This document shows positions 4,899-6,729 of a stretch of 6,729 nt of DNA, piece after piece. Position 1 is the stretch's first letter; each line of letters starts with the position of its first letter. The translations under genes and the position numbers were made by a program. The stretch covers positions 1 to 6,729 of the forward strand of contig JABMPV010000459.1 of the NCBI GenBank assembly GCA_013202595.1, written 5' to 3'. This stretch comes from a bacterium. Lineage in GTDB: Bacteria; Actinomycetota; Acidimicrobiia; Spongiisociales; UBA11373. The notes under the pieces are model-generated. The model had not been told where the DNA came from and searched no databases. It saw only the letters and a program-made list of their open reading frames with translations.

Positions 4899-6137
4899 TC
4901 ACGACTCCGGGCCGGGCTCACCGTCGTCGGCCAGGGGCGCCAACAGATCGAGATCGGTTTCCTCGGCCTTGATGGCCCTCTGCTCCCCCGTACGGCGGAG
5001 GCGTTCGATGAGGGTGTCGCCCGCTTCGTATTCCGGGATGATGGCTTCGCTCGCCTCCTCCCAGGATTGGCCGAGTACCCGCGTCCTCCAGAAGTGGCCG
5101 GCGATGATCTTGGCGATCGCCATGATCGGCACCGCCAGCACGACACCCCAGAACCCTCCGATGGCTGCGCCGCCCACCAAGCCCAGGACGATGAGCGCCG
5201 GATGGATGCGCACGGTCGCCCGCAGCACCGTCGGACTGATGAAGTGATTGTCGATCTGCTGGACGATGAGCGCCACAAGGCCCGCCCAGATGGCGGTCTC
5301 CACATCGCGGGTGGTGAGAGCGACGATTACGCCGAGCGCTCCGCCCACCCAGGGCCCGACGAAGGGGATGATGTTGAGGAACCCGGCGATCATCCCGATC
5401 AGCAGCCAGAACGGCAGATCGACCAGCCAGAACCCGAAGGCGGTCATCACCCCCACGATGAGCGCCACCAGCACCTGACCCCTGAGGAACCCGCCGACTG
5501 CCTTACTGAGTGCTCTGCCAACGTGGGCGACCTCGGCGCGATGCTTGGGCGGGATCAACTCGACCGTCTTGCGGTGCAGGGTCGGCAGATCAAGCAGCAC
5601 GTAGAACGCCACGACGGGCGCGAGCAGGAACAGGACGACCCCCTCGAGCACGCTGAGAGTGACGTCGGTGATGCGGCCCCACTGATCGCTGAAGAACTCG
5701 CCCTGGTTCTCCTCGATGTCCGCCCGGAACTCGTCGTACGACGGGATATCCACTTCGAGTCCGATGTCGGAGCCGAGGTTCTCGAGATCTGCCACGAGTT
5801 CGTCGTAGATCCGCGGGAAATCGTCCGCCAACTCAGCGCCCTGATCGACCAGCGAAGGGATGACGAGGAACCCGAGCAGCGTGAACACGCCGATCAAGAC
5901 GAGGTACGACAGGCACGATCCCATCCATCTGGCCAGGCCACGACGCTGCAATATCGAGACCACCGGGTTGAGCACGTAGACGATGACCAGAGCCATCACC
6001 ACGGGCGGGACGATCACCCAGAACTGGAGCAGCACCCAGCCGACGGCCAGGAACAGGAAGAACGTACCGAGCAGGGACCACGCGCCGGCCCCGATCCTTC
6101 GAAGCCCGCTTTCGCGATCGGGAGATGGAGTGGTCAT
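4899..6137 (-). CDS. AI-2E family transporter (PF01594, PerM-like permease)
   Basis: The 412-residue length is close to the family norm, with about eight membrane helices. Helices lie near 20-62 (two or three segments) and 76-95, followed by a charged extracellular stretch at about 97-155. Further helices lie at about 161-184, 218-240, 241-262, 264-276 and 282-296, with the last long hydrophobic pair at about 312-346. The family's conserved blocks are clear: FLNIIPFVGPWVGG (253-266), IVQQIDNHFISPTVL (291-305), IHPALIVLGLVGGAAIGGFWG (split across 311-331) and AVPIMAIAKI (335-344). The name comes from E. coli TqsA; many relatives are ion antiporters or of unknown substrate, so autoinducer transport should not be assumed. 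The last 60 residues are a charged cytoplasmic tail. ATG 6137 is chosen over 6197 because it follows the DUF3263 stop by 4 nt, with AGGG upstream, and avoids a long overlap. Confidence 0.92.
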   Translation of the reverse strand: MTTPSPDRESGLRRIGAGAWSLLGTFFLFLAVGWVLLQFWVIVPPVVMALVIVYVLNPVVSILQRRGLARWMGSCLSYLVLIGVFTLLGFLVIPSLVDQGAELADDFPRIYDELVADLENLGSDIGLEVDIPSYDEFRADIEENQGEFFSDQWGRITDVTLSVLEGVVLFLLAPVVAFYVLLDLPTLHRKTVELIPPKHRAEVAHVGRALSKAVGGFLRGQVLVALIVGVMTAFGFWLVDLPFWLLIGMIAGFLNIIPFVGPWVGGALGVIVALTTRDVETAIWAGLVALIVQQIDNHFISPTVLRATVRIHPALIVLGLVGGAAIGGFWGVVLAVPIMAIAKIIAGHFWRTRVLGQSWEEASEAIIPEYEAGDTLIERLRRTGEQRAIKAEETDLDLLAPLADDGEPGPES

Positions 6138-6141
6138 CCGA

Positions 6142-6393
6142 TCAGCCCTGCGGGCCGCCGAGACGGCGTTCGAGGCGCCGCCTGCGGCCATCGTCACGTA
6201 CGCGGCGCAGACGTCGAACGGTCAGCGGATCGAAGGCCAGAGCCTCCGGCTCCTCCAATAGGCGGCGCAGCACCTGGTAGTAACGAGTCGCACTCATATC
6301 GAGGTGTTCACGGATGTCTCGATCCTTGGGTCCGGGCAGCAACCACCAGGACGACTCGAACTCGAGAACCGCGATGTCGCGCTCTCCCAGCAT
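6142..6393 (-). CDS. DUF3263 family protein (small, HTH-like)
   Basis: This 83-residue protein matches the actinobacterial DUF3263 pattern well: ERDIAVLEFESSWW at the start, a conserved Gly/Pro-Lys region, IREHLDMSATRYYQVLRRLL (28-46 region), EEPEALAFDPLTVRRLRR, and an Arg-rich C-terminus. The central part looks like a helix-turn-helix similar to sigma region 4, and the basic tail suggests nucleic-acid binding, but no function is established that I know of. ATG 6393 is chosen because family similarity begins there; the longer frame to 6555 only translates the hairpin region. There is no Shine-Dalgarno sequence, but TACCCT lies 7 nt upstream, which suggests a leaderless message. The AI-2E gene follows after 4 nt, so the two are likely co-transcribed. 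Confidence 0.85.
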   Translation of the reverse strand: MLGERDIAVLEFESSWWLLPGPKDRDIREHLDMSATRYYQVLRRLLEEPEALAFDPLTVRRLRRVRDDGRRRRLERRLGGPQG

Positions 6394-6400
6394 CGATGAA

Positions 6401-6406
6401 AGGGTA
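6401..6406 (-). promoter_or_regulatory. Probable -10 box (TACCCT) for the DUF3263-AI-2E operon
   Basis: On the minus strand TACCCT precedes ATG 6393 by exactly 7 nt, the spacing of a leaderless start, and no ribosome-binding site is present. The -35 position (about 17 nt further) has no TTGACA-like sequence. Confidence 0.35.
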
Positions 6407-6436
6407 CGACCAGTCAGTGACGCGGCGGTGTATTTC

Positions 6437-6455
6437 GGCAACCCTTCGGGTTGCC
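6437..6455. repeat. Hairpin IR1 with 8-bp arms
   Basis: GGCAACCC and GGGTTGCC pair perfectly around a TTC loop. It lies about 44 nt upstream of the DUF3263 start. Its right arm shares 6452-6455 with the next hairpin, so the two cannot form fully at once. Its GGCAACC stem sequence recurs in the 63-bp repeats downstream. Confidence 0.6.
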
Positions 6456-6488
6456 CTGGGGTTCCGGCGAAGCCGGAACCCCAGGGCA
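6452..6488. repeat. Hairpin IR2 with perfect 17-bp arms
   Basis: TGCCCTGGGGTTCCGGC and its exact reverse complement are separated by a GAA loop, the strongest hairpin in the window. No T-run follows on either strand. It lies upstream of DUF3263 and may insulate it from transcription entering from the right, or be part of a palindromic element. The sequence between IR2 and the tandem repeats (6489-6567) shows nothing I can name. Confidence 0.7.
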
Positions 6489-6567
6489 GGTCTTCGCGTA
6501 TGAAGCCCAGACGGAGGCGTGACGCGACTGGTGGAACCACGCAGAACACCACCACCGCGCACCACGC

Positions 6568-6729
6568 CCACGCCAGCAGAACGCCAAAAGCGTTCTGCCA
6601 AGCAACCCAACGAAACGAGGTTGCCGGGCTCCACGCCAGCAGAACGCCAAAAGCGTTCTGCCAAGCAACCCAACGAAACGAGGTTGCCGGGCTCCACGCC
6701 AGCAGAACGCCAAAAGCGTTCTGCCAAGC
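6568..6729. repeat. Perfect 63-bp direct tandem repeat, cut by the window end
   Basis: Two complete identical units (6568-6630, 6631-6693) and 36 nt of a third (6694-6729) are present without a mismatch. Each unit contains GCAGAACGC-CAAAA-GCGTTCTGC, a 9-bp-stem hairpin, and GCAACC...GGTTGC with an 11-nt loop. All six reading frames through the unit are free of stop codons, which produces long artificial open frames with 21-residue repeats. There are no variable spacers, so it is not a CRISPR array. Together with 6394-6567 this forms a 336-nt stretch with no convincing gene. The true copy number lies outside the window. Confidence 0.9.

Noticed and set aside
4098..6503. 801-residue open frame on the plus strand
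   Set aside because: It is antisense to alaX and the AI-2E gene, is rich in His, Arg, Asp and Pro as expected of a GC-rich mirror frame, and has no recognisable domain; both minus-strand genes are clear family members.
6308..6727. Open frames encoding 21-residue repeats (also 6414-6713) on the minus strand
   Set aside because: The 63-bp unit lacks stops in all six frames, so long frames arise automatically; no start with a ribosome-binding site or known domain supports translation.
6568..6729. CRISPR array
   Set aside because: The whole 63-bp period is identical, with no variable spacers and no cas genes nearby.

Overview
The window looks like chromosomal DNA of a GC-rich actinobacterium (Actinomycetota). 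A lineage near Acidimicrobiia is my guess, not something the sequence proves. The support is strong G/C preference at third codon positions, GTG starts, dense packing with 1-nt stop/start overlaps, a DUF3263 protein (an essentially actinobacterial family) and an LppM-like lipoprotein.

Layout. 1-117: upstream edge with no convincing gene. 118-1035 (+): EamA/DMT permease. 998-1735 (-): unrecognised protein with a C-terminal pseudo-receiver-like domain, overlapping the permease gene tail to tail. 1736-1834: short divergent promoter region. 1835-2598 (+): LppM-like lipoprotein whose frame is broken once near nt 1939, coupled through TAGTG to 2598-3041 (+), a small HAD-like protein that lacks most catalytic residues. 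Reading leftward on the minus strand: DUF3263 protein (6393-6142), AI-2E-family permease (6137-4899), a 180-nt gap with a hairpin, AlaX-type tRNA-editing hydrolase (4718-3999), then a CvpA-CAP fusion (3999-3031) that meets the HAD-like gene tail to tail. 6394-6729 has no convincing gene; it holds two overlapping hairpins and the start of a perfect 63-bp tandem repeat that runs off the window.

How the genes relate. There are three probable transcription units: lipoprotein + HAD-like; DUF3263 + AI-2E permease (4-nt gap); alaX + CvpA-CAP (1-nt overlap). Most products act at the envelope (two permeases, a lipoprotein with an extra membrane anchor, a CvpA-anchored extracellular CAP domain), with AlaX as the translation-fidelity exception. 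No known defence, mobile or biosynthetic system is present.

The most unusual signals are structural: the 63-bp repeat, stop-free in all six frames and carrying two hairpins per unit; two hairpins beside it that cannot form together; a perfect 26-bp palindrome inside a coding sequence just past the convergent permease gene; two GC-rich hairpins within the first 82 nt of the HAD-like gene; and the single-base frame break in the lipoprotein. All are read by eye; no search or folding was run.
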